A stretch of 14,419 nucleotides of DNA from Psychroflexus sp. (GCA_003565575.1 PXBV01000219.1:1-14419); one strand, 5' to 3'. Shown: positions 1-6,096, numbered from the stretch's first letter. Notes: generated by a model from the sequence alone, not told the origin. Translations and numbers: made by a program.

Positions 1-281
1 ATTGGCCGAAGAAACGAGTAGCTGCTTGGGACATTCTGCTACAGGCTAGAGCTATAGAAAATATGAGCTACTGCATTGGGCTAAATATAGTAGGGACCGA
101 TGGAAATAACTTGCCTTATGTGGGGCATTCCGCAACTTACGATGCCTTAGGGAAACGCTTAAGCAGGATGGCAGAGGAGAAAGAATGCATTGAAACGGTT
201 ACACTAGAAAAAACACAGCTAAATGAGCTAAGAGAGCAACTTGGCTTTTTAAGAGATAAAGACAATTTTAGTATAACGTAA
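1..281 (+). CDS. Nitrilase-family amidohydrolase (YafV / omega-amidase-like), C-terminal fragment
   Basis: The reading frame is open from the window edge (first full codon TGG at 3-5) to TAA at 279-281, so this is the last 92 residues of a longer protein and the ATG at 63 is internal. The fragment contains WPKKRVAAWDILLQARAIEN, then CIGLNIVGTDGN and a GHSATYDALG stretch, and ends in FLRDKDNF. This is the order seen in the C-terminal half of carbon-nitrogen hydrolases of the YafV group, which hydrolyse omega-amides such as alpha-ketoglutaramate using a Glu-Lys-Cys triad. The triad lies upstream of the window and cannot be checked. The 3' end overlaps the convergent lipoprotein gene by 14 bp with no terminator between them. 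Family assignment is firm; the exact substrate is inferred. Confidence 0.85.
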   Translation, partial: WPKKRVAAWDILLQARAIENMSYCIGLNIVGTDGNNLPYVGHSATYDALGKRLSRMAEEKECIETVTLEKTQLNELREQLGFLRDKDNFSIT

Positions 282-1878
282 TGGTCAATACATCATCCCA
301 GTTGGCTCTGATTTCTACCAATCTACTGTCATACAACACTGGTTCTGGTTTTCTGCCTTCTAAGAAATTACCGGTATCCCAACGTCCATTGCCATTCAAA
401 TCATAAATTAATCGGATATAGTATTCTCCAGGCCTTACAAGTTCAAAATTGACGGTAGAGCTTTTGGTTTCGTACACAGAAGACTCTACTCTTCCTTTAG
501 GCTCAACTAGCTCCACAATAATGGGAAATTCGTCTATATTATTTATAGTGAGGGCTAGATTTCCAAAGTCTGCAAGTGCTCTAGTCTTATAACTGTAACT
601 TAAGCTATCATTTTGAGTTTCAAAAAAATCAGTAACAGCACCAGGAAGTAAGTCGATTTTATACGTCTGTTGTTCTTCTTTTTCAAATTTGAAAACCAGA
701 TGGTTATAAAACGAATCTATTTCCATGTTGAAATTGACGGGAATAGAATCTTTATCCATCATACGCACAGAGTCTTTTTCAAAACTAACCAAGGGCGTAT
801 TCGATTTTAGTTTGAAGTTAGCCAATAGCTTATTCTTATCTATTTTAACTTCAGAAAGCTTCAAAGAATCCGTATCGATTTGTTTAGGGCGAATTTCAAC
901 CGTATCAATCCTACCTTGGTTACTAAACGCAAAAAGCAAGCTATCATTTTCTAAATAAGGCTTGTACCAGTAATGCAAGGTATCTTTTTCCTCATCTTTA
1001 TAATACATGGCTTCAAAAGCCTCTTCCGTTTCAGAAATCAAATCGATTTTATAATCTTCTAAACGTCCTTGAAAACCAAATTCAAATTTTTGCTTGGATA
1101 TTTGTTTTGGCCGTGATGCTTTAAATTTTAATTCTTCTTTAAACACCAAAATATCGTAAAGCGTCTTGGAAGGAATTTTCACAGTATCTTCCACAAAGCC
1201 GATTTTATCTTGGGCAGGATCAAATTTATAGTTATTATTTTTATCAGAAATGGCTATCATTTTATAGTTGCCTGGCTTCAAGTTATCTAGACTAAACAAG
1301 GATGTTGAGTCTCTTACAAACGAAATGTAACGTGGAATTTTGTTGTACACTACAGAGTCTGAATAGGTAGAGTCTAAAGGATAAAGCATCACAGAAATGT
1401 TTTCATCAGGCAGTCTCTCGTATGCATCAAACACATTTCCTTCTATTTGAAGCGAGTCCACATAATCTCCAGTAGAAAATACGTATTTGTAATAAGACAA
1501 TTTGTTTCCTTCATTGTTATCTTCTATACTTTTACCAAAGTTGACGGTATAGGTCGTATTATCTTCTAGGGAATCTCTAGGAATTTTGAGCCTTACATAG
1601 CGGCTAGGTGGTCCAAGCGGGTAAACTTCAGGTCGTGGCTCTATCGGAGGCGAAAAAATAATTTGTTGAGTAGGATTGTCTAACTTTATAAATTCATCAA
1701 AATTAATAATAATTTCATTTTTTTTATAACGACTAGAGAAGTTTTCTGGATTGGAGCTCACCACTTTGGGTGGGTCTAAATCTTTTGGCCCACCATCTGG
1801 CCTTCCTCTTTGCGCGCAAGAAGAGATAAGTATCACAAGACCAACGCAACAAAGAAGCTTTGAAAATTGAAAACCCAT
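268..1878 (-). CDS. Lipoprotein with N-terminal SbsA-type Ig-like (Big_5) domain
   Basis: A 536-aa predicted lipoprotein. I place the start at the ATG 1878-1876: it gives a compact signal peptide (MGFQFSKLLCCVGLVILISS) ending at lipobox Cys21. The frame continues upstream to a TTG at 1911, but that coincides with the expected transcription start of the promoter at 1916-1947. After the Cys comes a short linker (AQRGRPDGGPKD), then DPPKVVSSNPEN, the usual opening of Bacteroidota Ig-like Big_5 domains, running to about residue 130. Later parts look like beta-rich repeats, including two Asp/Asn-rich turns (SDKNNNYKFD and DLNGNGRWD) resembling calcium-binding loops. It is probably anchored in the cell envelope, with unknown role. 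It lies downstream of the comF-like gene on the same strand but has its own promoter. Its 3' end overlaps the nitrilase gene. Confidence 0.85.
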   Translation of the reverse strand: MGFQFSKLLCCVGLVILISSCAQRGRPDGGPKDLDPPKVVSSNPENFSSRYKKNEIIINFDEFIKLDNPTQQIIFSPPIEPRPEVYPLGPPSRYVRLKIPRDSLEDNTTYTVNFGKSIEDNNEGNKLSYYKYVFSTGDYVDSLQIEGNVFDAYERLPDENISVMLYPLDSTYSDSVVYNKIPRYISFVRDSTSLFSLDNLKPGNYKMIAISDKNNNYKFDPAQDKIGFVEDTVKIPSKTLYDILVFKEELKFKASRPKQISKQKFEFGFQGRLEDYKIDLISETEEAFEAMYYKDEEKDTLHYWYKPYLENDSLLFAFSNQGRIDTVEIRPKQIDTDSLKLSEVKIDKNKLLANFKLKSNTPLVSFEKDSVRMMDKDSIPVNFNMEIDSFYNHLVFKFEKEEQQTYKIDLLPGAVTDFFETQNDSLSYSYKTRALADFGNLALTINNIDEFPIIVELVEPKGRVESSVYETKSSTVNFELVRPGEYYIRLIYDLNGNGRWDTGNFLEGRKPEPVLYDSRLVEIRANWDDVLTITLY

Positions 1879-1915
1879 ACGTTCACTAAAGTTTTTGCAA
1901 ATAAACAACAAAATA

Positions 1916-1947
1916 CAAAGTTATAGGCTTGAAACTCCAATTTCAAA
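1916..1947 (-). promoter_or_regulatory. Bacteroidota-type promoter of the lipoprotein gene
   Basis: On the minus strand, TTTG (1947-1944), a 20-bp spacer and TAACTTTG (1923-1916) fit the Bacteroidota consensus TTG-N17-23-TAnnTTTG. The expected transcription start is a few bases beyond 1916, leaving a leader of about 30 nt before ATG 1878. This is the best promoter match found in the window and supports the shorter lipoprotein start. Confidence 0.6.
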
Positions 1948-2019
1948 AAGTATGATTCTCTTTTTTTTAAAATTGTGTCCATACTTGTGAGCTTAAATTA
2001 AATCTAGGAAACCTTAGCA

Positions 2020-2700
2020 TTAAGTAGTTATAGCTATAGTGGCAATATTGAGTTTTTCTACACCAGCAGTTTTCAAGGCGAGGTAACAAGCCTCTAACGT
2101 AGCACCTGTTGTTACTAAGTCATCAACAAGTAGGACGTTTTGATGTCTTAAATCGTTTTCACCTCTTACATAAAAATGATTTTGGACTACGTCTGTTCTA
2201 GCCAATCTATTTTTAAAAACCTGAGTTTTGGAAAAAGATTTTCGTTTGAGCAGATGCGAGTTAAATTCAGCAGAAAGTGCTTCTGCAATGGCTCTTCCAA
2301 AACCTTCTACCTGGTTGTAACCTCTTTCACGCATACGCTGTTTATGGAGAGGAACAGGAATCACAATGTCTATTTTATCCTGCCAACCTGTCTCCTGCAA
2401 AATATCACCCAGCCACTCACCAAGATGAAAACTTACCTCTTTATTACCTTTGTATTTAAGGTCGTGAATCAAATTTTGAATGATTCCTTTTTTTTCAAAA
2501 TAAAACAAACTCGCTGCCTGGTCTAGCAACACCCGGCCATAAAGAATTTTATGCAAGTGGTGGTCTCCATCAAAGAAATTGGGATACAACGGAAGTTCGT
2601 GCCTACAGTAGGTGCAAATGAGAACCTCATTGGTTTGCAAGGCAGACTCACAGCAGGCACAAAGCTTTGGAAACAGGAAGTTTTTAAAATCACGTAGCAT
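2020..2700 (-). CDS. comF: ComF family protein (amidophosphoribosyltransferase-like)
   Basis: A 226-aa protein starting at ATG 2700-2698. The N-terminus has a zinc-ribbon-like pair of cysteine motifs, CACC (residues 14-17) and CTYC (29-32). The C-terminal half is a type I phosphoribosyltransferase fold: IDIVIPVPLHKQRMRERGYN around residues 109-128, and the PRPP-binding loop VLLVDDLVTTGAT starting near residue 189. This is the ComF/GntX architecture. ComF proteins are needed for DNA uptake in naturally competent bacteria, probably acting on the cytoplasmic side, but in many Bacteroidota the gene stands alone and its role is unproven. It is complete and normal in length. It stands upstream of the lipoprotein gene on the same strand with a gap of 141 bp, and is divergent from the peptide island. 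Confidence 0.92.
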   Translation of the reverse strand: MLRDFKNFLFPKLCACCESALQTNEVLICTYCRHELPLYPNFFDGDHHLHKILYGRVLLDQAASLFYFEKKGIIQNLIHDLKYKGNKEVSFHLGEWLGDILQETGWQDKIDIVIPVPLHKQRMRERGYNQVEGFGRAIAEALSAEFNSHLLKRKSFSKTQVFKNRLARTDVVQNHFYVRGENDLRHQNVLLVDDLVTTGATLEACYLALKTAGVEKLNIATIAITT

Positions 2701-3124
2701 TTTGATTAGAATTGGTATCTAAATTTACTAAAAACAAAGCTGACTCACTGAATTTTAATCTGTTAAACACAAGTTGCTTGTCCGATAAATCTCACTATAG
2801 GTGAAGAGAGACTTAGACTTCATTCGCCTAAATGCTTTATTTAATACGTTTTGAGCTGAAGAAAAGAGCGATAGCATACCTACTAACTGTACAAAAGCTT
2901 AGAAGGCTGTATGCTAATAGAAATAATGCATGCGAAATACATACACTCTACTAAATTCATAATTTCTTTAGATTTATGCAAACTATAAATAGTTTATTAA
3001 AAATTTGGATAAGCTGTTAATGATTTTTAGACGCATCTTTACCTAAAGATTTAAAATTAGTAACGCCAAGCCCAATTTTAAATCTGAAAAAAACTTGCTT
3101 GGCATTCACTTAAAACTTATTTTT
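2701..3124. other. Intergenic stretch between comF and the peptide island
   Basis: A 424-bp A/T-rich stretch between divergent genes. I see no convincing ORF; the longest ATG-started frame noticed (ATG at 2925) encodes about 20 residues without features. It holds an 8-bp inverted repeat, TAGCATAC / GTATGCTA (2872-2879 and 2909-2916), with a 29-bp loop, too weak to call. The final part (3061-3117) is repeat copy 1, described separately. No full TAnnTTTG promoter box was found just ahead of precursor 1. Confidence 0.5.
3061..3117 (+). repeat. Direct repeat copy 1, upstream of peptide precursor 1
   Basis: This 57-bp stretch is matched by 4304-4359. The last 29 bp (3089-3117 against 4331-4359) are identical, and the first part aligns with a few substitutions and short indels. 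It ends 7 bp before the first codon of precursor 1, so it is probably the upstream/leader region of a cassette. Confidence 0.8.
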
Positions 3125-3154
3125 ATTAAAAATTTAGAATTAACTCGGATGGAA
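3108..3154 (+). repeat. Direct repeat: leader start of precursor 1
   Basis: A 47-bp segment that aligns without gaps to 3980-4026 with 3 mismatches (44/47). It covers the last bases of the upstream region and the first ten codons of the leader peptide. The mismatches are the third base of the start codon (ATT here, ATG in copy 2) and two bases that turn Thr-Arg into Ser-Gln. It overlaps the end of the 57-bp repeat by 10 bp. Confidence 0.85.
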
Positions 3155-3316
3155 CATTTGAGTGGAGGTAAAGGATGTGTAGGTGCTACTATTGGGGCAG
3201 GCGTTTCAGGATTCATAGTTGGTGCTGTTGGAGGTCCTGCTACTGCAGCACTAGGATGGCTGGCTGGTGGCATTGGAGGATTGGTTGGTGGCATTATTGA
3301 TCAACAAATGAAATAA
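3125..3316 (+). CDS. Bacteriocin-like peptide precursor with double-glycine leader
   Basis: A 63-aa peptide precursor. The leader (x)KNLELTRMEHLSGG has hydrophobic residues at -12, -7 and -4 relative to the GG cleavage site, the pattern recognised by C39-peptidase ABC exporters. The predicted 48-aa mature peptide begins KGCVGATIGAG, is very rich in Gly and Ala, carries overlapping GxxxG motifs (mature residues 29-33, 33-37, 36-40, 37-41) and ends in a polar tail, DQQMK. This resembles pore-forming class II (two-peptide type) bacteriocins. The start is problematic: the codon aligned to the ATG of the second copy is ATT (3125-3127). Alternatives are TTG 3095, lying inside the repeat, or ATG 3149, which would remove most of the leader. 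It is either initiated at ATT or silenced by a start mutation. No exporter or peptidase gene is in the window. Peptide class is well supported; activity is inferred. Confidence 0.72.
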   Translation: MKNLELTRMEHLSGGKGCVGATIGAGVSGFIVGAVGGPATAALGWLAGGIGGLVGGIIDQQMK

Positions 3317-3331
3317 TAAAGAAATTTCACA

Positions 3332-3364
3332 AAACCTTTAGATTTATACTAAGTCTAAAGGTTT
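3332..3364 (+). terminator. Hairpin between precursor 1 and the membrane protein gene
   Basis: AAACCTTTAGA (3332-3342) pairs perfectly with TCTAAAGGTTT (3354-3364). Inner pairs extend the stem to about 15 bp with a 3-nt loop. It lies 15 bp after the precursor stop and 12 bp before the next ATG. The following tract (TTTAAAAATTT) is a poor U-run, so it may act as a weak terminator or attenuator, or stabilise the precursor mRNA. Confidence 0.55.
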
Positions 3365-3376
3365 AAAAATTTAATT

Positions 3377-3772
3377 ATGAAAACAGTTACAATTTACAGA
3401 AAGGCAAATTTGTTGAACTTATTTAGAAGTGTTGAGTTATATAAAAATGATGTTTTAATTAGAAATATTAATAATAATGAGAAATTAGAACTTAATTTTA
3501 ATGAGAATGATATTATTTATGTAAAAATTGATTGGTGTAGATCAAATAAATTAAAAATAAATAATGATTGCCAGAAAATTATTGTCTCATCATGGCTTCC
3601 AAATTCTTTGGAGATAATAATTTTCACATTATTAATATTATGTAATTTTTTTATTTTTACTAATAATCTCAGTGTCAACTACCTCATTATTATTTTTACT
3701 CCTATTGCTTTTTTATTTCTTTATATGATGAGCTTTGGTAAAGAAAATTATTTAAACCTTAAGTCAATGTAA
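3377..3772 (+). CDS. 131-aa two-helix membrane protein, candidate immunity protein
   Basis: Residues 1 to about 75 are polar and look beta-rich (MKTVTIYRKANLL, then VELYKNDVLIRNI and IIYVKIDWCRSNKLKIN). Two hydrophobic helices follow, about residues 78-97 and 101-121, and the tail is KENYLNLKSM. The layout, with a small beta domain carrying a KIDWC-type motif ahead of a membrane hairpin, resembles uncharacterised small membrane proteins common in Bacteroidota and Firmicutes; I cannot name the family and no function is known to me. It starts 60 bp after the bacteriocin-like precursor on the same strand, the usual position of a dedicated immunity protein, and small membrane proteins are the usual form of class II immunity. 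That role is inference from position only. Codon use is strikingly A/T-rich compared with glyS, consistent with acquired DNA. Confidence 0.65.
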   Translation: MKTVTIYRKANLLNLFRSVELYKNDVLIRNINNNEKLELNFNENDIIYVKIDWCRSNKLKINNDCQKIIVSSWLPNSLEIIIFTLLILCNFFIFTNNLSVNYLIIIFTPIAFLFLYMMSFGKENYLNLKSM

Positions 3773-3790
3773 ATTTTAAGTCCCTAGCCA

Positions 3791-3817
3791 GCGCTCGTCT
3801 TTGACGAGTGCGAAGAC
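3791..3817. repeat. REP-like palindrome with two alternative hairpins
   Basis: GCGCTCGTC (3791-3799) pairs with GACGAGTGC (3803-3811) around a TTT loop, with one G-T wobble. The same bases can instead form GTCTTTG (3797-3803) with CGAAGAC (3811-3817) around a 7-nt loop. It is a G/C-rich island in very A/T-rich DNA, just after the membrane protein gene. The form suggests a repetitive extragenic palindrome. It has no U-tract, so it is not an obvious terminator. Confidence 0.5.
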
Positions 3818-3910
3818 TAAATCACTTCAATTTGTTTAAATCATTATTTTCGCCCTGCATTTTTATATTTTACTTTTTGTTTTTGATAGGAAGATGTTTG
3901 AGTTTACCCC

Positions 3911-3918
3911 TATTTTTG
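3911..3918 (+). promoter_or_regulatory. Possible -7 box upstream of precursor 2
   Basis: TATTTTTG matches the Bacteroidota -7 element TAnnTTTG and lies 78 bp before the ATG of the second precursor. TTTG at 3882-3885 is 25 bp upstream, slightly beyond the usual spacing, so only the -7 element is a good match. Confidence 0.35.
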
Positions 3919-3979
3919 GTAGAGAATTAATTTGTAAAACCGATCTGTAAATTTTTTCTTATCAAAATTGTTCGGGTTA

Positions 3980-4026
3980 ACTTAAAACTTATTTTTATGA
4001 AAAATTTAGAATTATCTCAGATGGAA
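3980..4026 (+). repeat. Direct repeat: leader start of precursor 2
   Basis: This is the second copy of the 47-bp segment at 3108-3154 (44/47 identical). It includes the ATG (3997-3999) and the codons for MKNLELSQME. The similarity stops shortly after this point, so leader regions are conserved while the mature peptides differ, as expected for a family of exported peptides sharing one exporter. Confidence 0.85.
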
Positions 4027-4105
4027 AAAGTGCAAGGTTGTAGCTTCGGGGTTTAATCCACTTGTTGGTGGTCTTACTGTACTAGGGTGCATGTTAACCC
4101 AATAA
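3997..4105 (+). pseudogene. Second bacteriocin-like precursor, frameshifted at a G run
   Basis: ATG 3997 opens MKNLELSQMEKVQGCSFG, a leader closely matching precursor 1, but the frame hits TAA at 4054 after 19 residues. Reading the G run 4048-4051 as three instead of four bases continues the frame as FNPLVGGLTVLGCMLTQ and stops at TAA 4103-4105, giving a precursor of about 35 aa with two cysteines in the mature part. The continuation is hydrophobic and Gly-rich, like a real mature peptide, so a single inserted G is the best explanation. This could be true decay, a sequencing error, phase variation or programmed frameshifting. The cleavage site reads QG rather than GG, a further departure from the usual motif. 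It lies 10 bp upstream of a 32-aa membrane peptide ORF. Confidence 0.68.
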
Positions 4106-4115
4106 TTTTACTAAA

Positions 4116-4214
4116 ATGAATAAAGGATATTTAATTTCAATAATAGTGATTATAATAGCTTTGGGGTATCAATTCTCCAAAAGAAAAAACAAATCTGATT
4201 CAAATAAAAATTAG
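4116..4214 (+). CDS. 32-aa single-helix membrane peptide
   Basis: ATG 4116 to TAG 4212-4214 encodes MNKGYLISIIVIIIALGYQF followed by a basic, polar tail (SKRKNKSDSNKN). The first 20 residues form one hydrophobic helix, with the positive charges after it predicting a cytoplasmic C-terminus. It begins 10 bp after the end of the frameshifted precursor and ends about 50 bp before a strong terminator, so it is probably the last gene of the cassette. Its position parallels the 131-aa membrane protein behind precursor 1, suggesting an immunity or accessory role. It is too short for a homology-based assignment, and translation is not proven. Confidence 0.5.
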   Translation: MNKGYLISIIVIIIALGYQFSKRKNKSDSNKN

Positions 4215-4262
4215 ATTTTGTTATAAACTAAAGGAATTAATTATAAATCTTTATTTCGATAT

Positions 4263-4296
4263 AAACCGCCTCTCCACCAAGGCGGTTTTTCTTTTT
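4263..4296 (+). terminator. Rho-independent terminator closing the peptide island
   Basis: AAACCGCCT (4263-4271) pairs with AGGCGGTTT (4280-4288), a perfect 9-bp stem with an 8-nt loop, followed by the T-rich tract TTCTTTTT. It is the strongest intrinsic terminator in the window by form and separates the island from glyS. Confidence 0.85.
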
Positions 4297-4303
4297 ATAA
4301 AGT

Positions 4304-4359
4304 TAGCAGCAAACCCAATTTTTAAATCCTAAAAACTTGCTTGGCATTCACTTAAAACT
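4304..4359 (+). repeat. Direct repeat copy 2, orphan cassette upstream region
   Basis: Copy of 3061-3117, with 29 identical bp at the 3' end (4331-4359). Unlike copy 1 it is not followed by a leader peptide; the sequence diverges straight after the shared part and leads into glyS. It may be the remnant of a third precursor cassette, or the footprint of recombination or insertion that placed the island here. Confidence 0.8.
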
Positions 4360-4455
4360 AAAACGGAATATCCCTAAAGTTTTAAAAACGCATTCGTAAC
4401 CTGCTTTTCCTTCAATAATTTACATCCGAACTCTTTAAATAATGCCTTGTTTTTT

Positions 4456-4463
4456 TACATTTG
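4456..4463 (+). promoter_or_regulatory. Possible -7 box directly ahead of glyS
   Basis: TACATTTG matches TAnnTTTG and ends only 4 bp before the ATG of glyS at 4468. If used, transcription would begin at or next to the start codon and the mRNA would be leaderless or nearly so. No clear -33 TTG lies at the right spacing, so the call is weak. Confidence 0.35.
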
Positions 4464-4467
4464 TGCT

Positions 4468-6006
4468 ATGGCACAAGAACAAGACAAATTCAAACAGGTA
4501 ATCTCCCATGCTAAAGAGTATGGGTATATATTTTCATCTAGCGAAATCTATGACGGCTTAAGTGCGGTTTACGATTATGGGCAAAACGGTGTTGAACTGA
4601 AAAACAACATCAAAGCCTACTGGTGGAAGAGCATGGTTCAACTTCATGAAGAAATTGTAGGCTTAGATGCTGCAATCCTGATGCATCCCAAAACTTGGAA
4701 AGCTTCTGGACACGTAGATGCGTTCAACGATCCTATGATTGATAATAAAGACTCCAAGAAACGTTATCGCGCCGATGTACTAGTTGAAGATTACGTCGAA
4801 AAAATAGAGCAAAAAGTTCAAAAGGAAATCAAGAAGGCTAAGAAGCGCTTTGGTGATACGTTTGACGAGCAAGAGTTTGTGACTACCCATCCACGCGTGG
4901 TCAAATACAGGGCGCAATCCAAAGAAATACTTTCGCGCTTGGCTAAATCGCTTACAGAAGAAAACCTGGAAGATGTGAAAGCGCTTATTGAAGAACTTGA
5001 CATCCCATGTCCTGTAAGTGGTTCAAAAAACTGGACCAAGGTCAAGCAATTCAACCTCATGTTTGGTACCAAGCTTGGTGCATCTGCAGAATCGGCTTCA
5101 GACTTGTACTTGAGACCAGAAACAGCACAAGGAATTTTTGTCAACTTTGCCAACGTTCAAAAAACAGGTAGGATGAAGGTCCCGTTTGGTATTGCTCAAA
5201 TTGGTAAAGCCTTCAGGAATGAAATCGTTGCCAGGCAGTTCATTTTCCGTCAGCGAGAATTTGAACAGATGGAAATGCAATATTTTGTAAGACCAGGCGA
5301 GGAGCTGAAATGGTTTGAACATTGGAAAACCATCAGGTCCAAATGGCACCAATCTTTAGGTCTTGGCGAAGAAAATTACCGTTTTCATGACCATGAAAAA
5401 TTAGCGCATTATGCCAATGCCGCCACTGATATTGAGTTTAATTTCCCATTTGGATTTAAAGAATTGGAAGGTATACATTCTAGAACAGACTTTGATTTAA
5501 AGGCTCACGAAGACTTATCAGGTAAAAAGCTTCAATTTTATGATCCAGAATTAGGCGAGAATTATGTGCCTTACGTGATTGAAACTTCCATAGGCTTGGA
5601 TAGAATGTTTTTAGCTGTGTTTTCTAGTTCGCTGAAAGAAGAAGAACTAGAAGATGGAAGCTCTAGAACCGTATTGAAAATTCCATCCGTATTGGCTCCT
5701 GTAAAAGCAGCTGTATTCCCTCTCATCAAAAAAGATGGTCTACCAGAAATAGCTCAAGGCATTTTAAAAGATTTACAATGGGATTTCAACGTAGTTTATG
5801 ATGAAAAAGACGCGGTTGGAAGACGTTACAGAAGGCAAGACGCTGCAGGAACACCCTTTTGTATCACAGTAGACCATGATACCAAAGAGGACAATTGTGT
5901 CACTATACGTCATAGAGATACAATGCAACAAGAGCGTGTGCCAATTTCTGAAGTAAAATCCATTATCGAAAAGGATGTAAGTTTCAAAAATTGGCTTTAT
6001 TCTTAA
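4468..6006 (+). CDS. glyS: Glycine--tRNA ligase, single-chain class II type
   Basis: A 512-aa cytosolic enzyme that charges tRNA-Gly with glycine using ATP, of the alpha2 type shared by Bacteroidota, archaea and eukaryotes rather than the alpha2beta2 bacterial type. Start chosen at ATG 4468 (MAQEQDKFKQVISHAKEYGY); the frame runs back to TTG 4447, but those codons encode an atypical MFFYICA extension that overlaps the possible promoter. Visible parts: N-terminal catalytic region with GYIFSSSEIYDGLSAVYDYG, LRPETAQGIFVNF, class II motif 2 around FRNEI-RQREFEQMEMQYF, motif 3 at ETSIGLDRMFLAVF, and a C-terminal anticodon-binding domain from LAPVKAAVFPL with AVGRRYRRQDAAGTPFC. Length and motifs are normal. 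It is separated from the peptide island by a terminator and appears to be a single-gene unit. Confidence 0.96.
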   Translation: MAQEQDKFKQVISHAKEYGYIFSSSEIYDGLSAVYDYGQNGVELKNNIKAYWWKSMVQLHEEIVGLDAAILMHPKTWKASGHVDAFNDPMIDNKDSKKRYRADVLVEDYVEKIEQKVQKEIKKAKKRFGDTFDEQEFVTTHPRVVKYRAQSKEILSRLAKSLTEENLEDVKALIEELDIPCPVSGSKNWTKVKQFNLMFGTKLGASAESASDLYLRPETAQGIFVNFANVQKTGRMKVPFGIAQIGKAFRNEIVARQFIFRQREFEQMEMQYFVRPGEELKWFEHWKTIRSKWHQSLGLGEENYRFHDHEKLAHYANAATDIEFNFPFGFKELEGIHSRTDFDLKAHEDLSGKKLQFYDPELGENYVPYVIETSIGLDRMFLAVFSSSLKEEELEDGSSRTVLKIPSVLAPVKAAVFPLIKKDGLPEIAQGILKDLQWDFNVVYDEKDAVGRRYRRQDAAGTPFCITVDHDTKEDNCVTIRHRDTMQQERVPISEVKSIIEKDVSFKNWLYS

Positions 6007-6096
6007 AATATTGGATTATATTCATTATTTTAACACATAAATCTTCGTATAATATTTATTAACCCTGCATTAACAAGCAAAACCCTTTGTTTTTCT

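Noticed and set aside
63..281. ATG-started 72-aa ORF as a complete small gene
   Set aside because: The same frame is open to the window edge and the upstream residues continue the nitrilase-family pattern, so the ATG is internal to a truncated gene.
725..958. Plus-strand 77-aa ORF inside the lipoprotein gene
   Set aside because: It lies wholly antisense to a well-supported lipoprotein and has no recognisable features.
2176..2526. Plus-strand ORFs (116 and 60 aa) within comF
   Set aside because: They are antisense shadows of the conserved ComF frame, with unlikely Phe/Cys-rich composition.
2872..2916. Inverted repeat TAGCATAC / GTATGCTA as a terminator or operator
   Set aside because: Only 8 bp with a 29-bp loop and no U-tract, within chance expectation for A/T-rich DNA.
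3106..3294. Minus-strand 62-aa Pro/Ala-rich ORF opposite precursor 1
   Set aside because: Its composition is the expected antisense reading of Gly/Ala codons, while the plus frame has the leader motif shared with the second copy.
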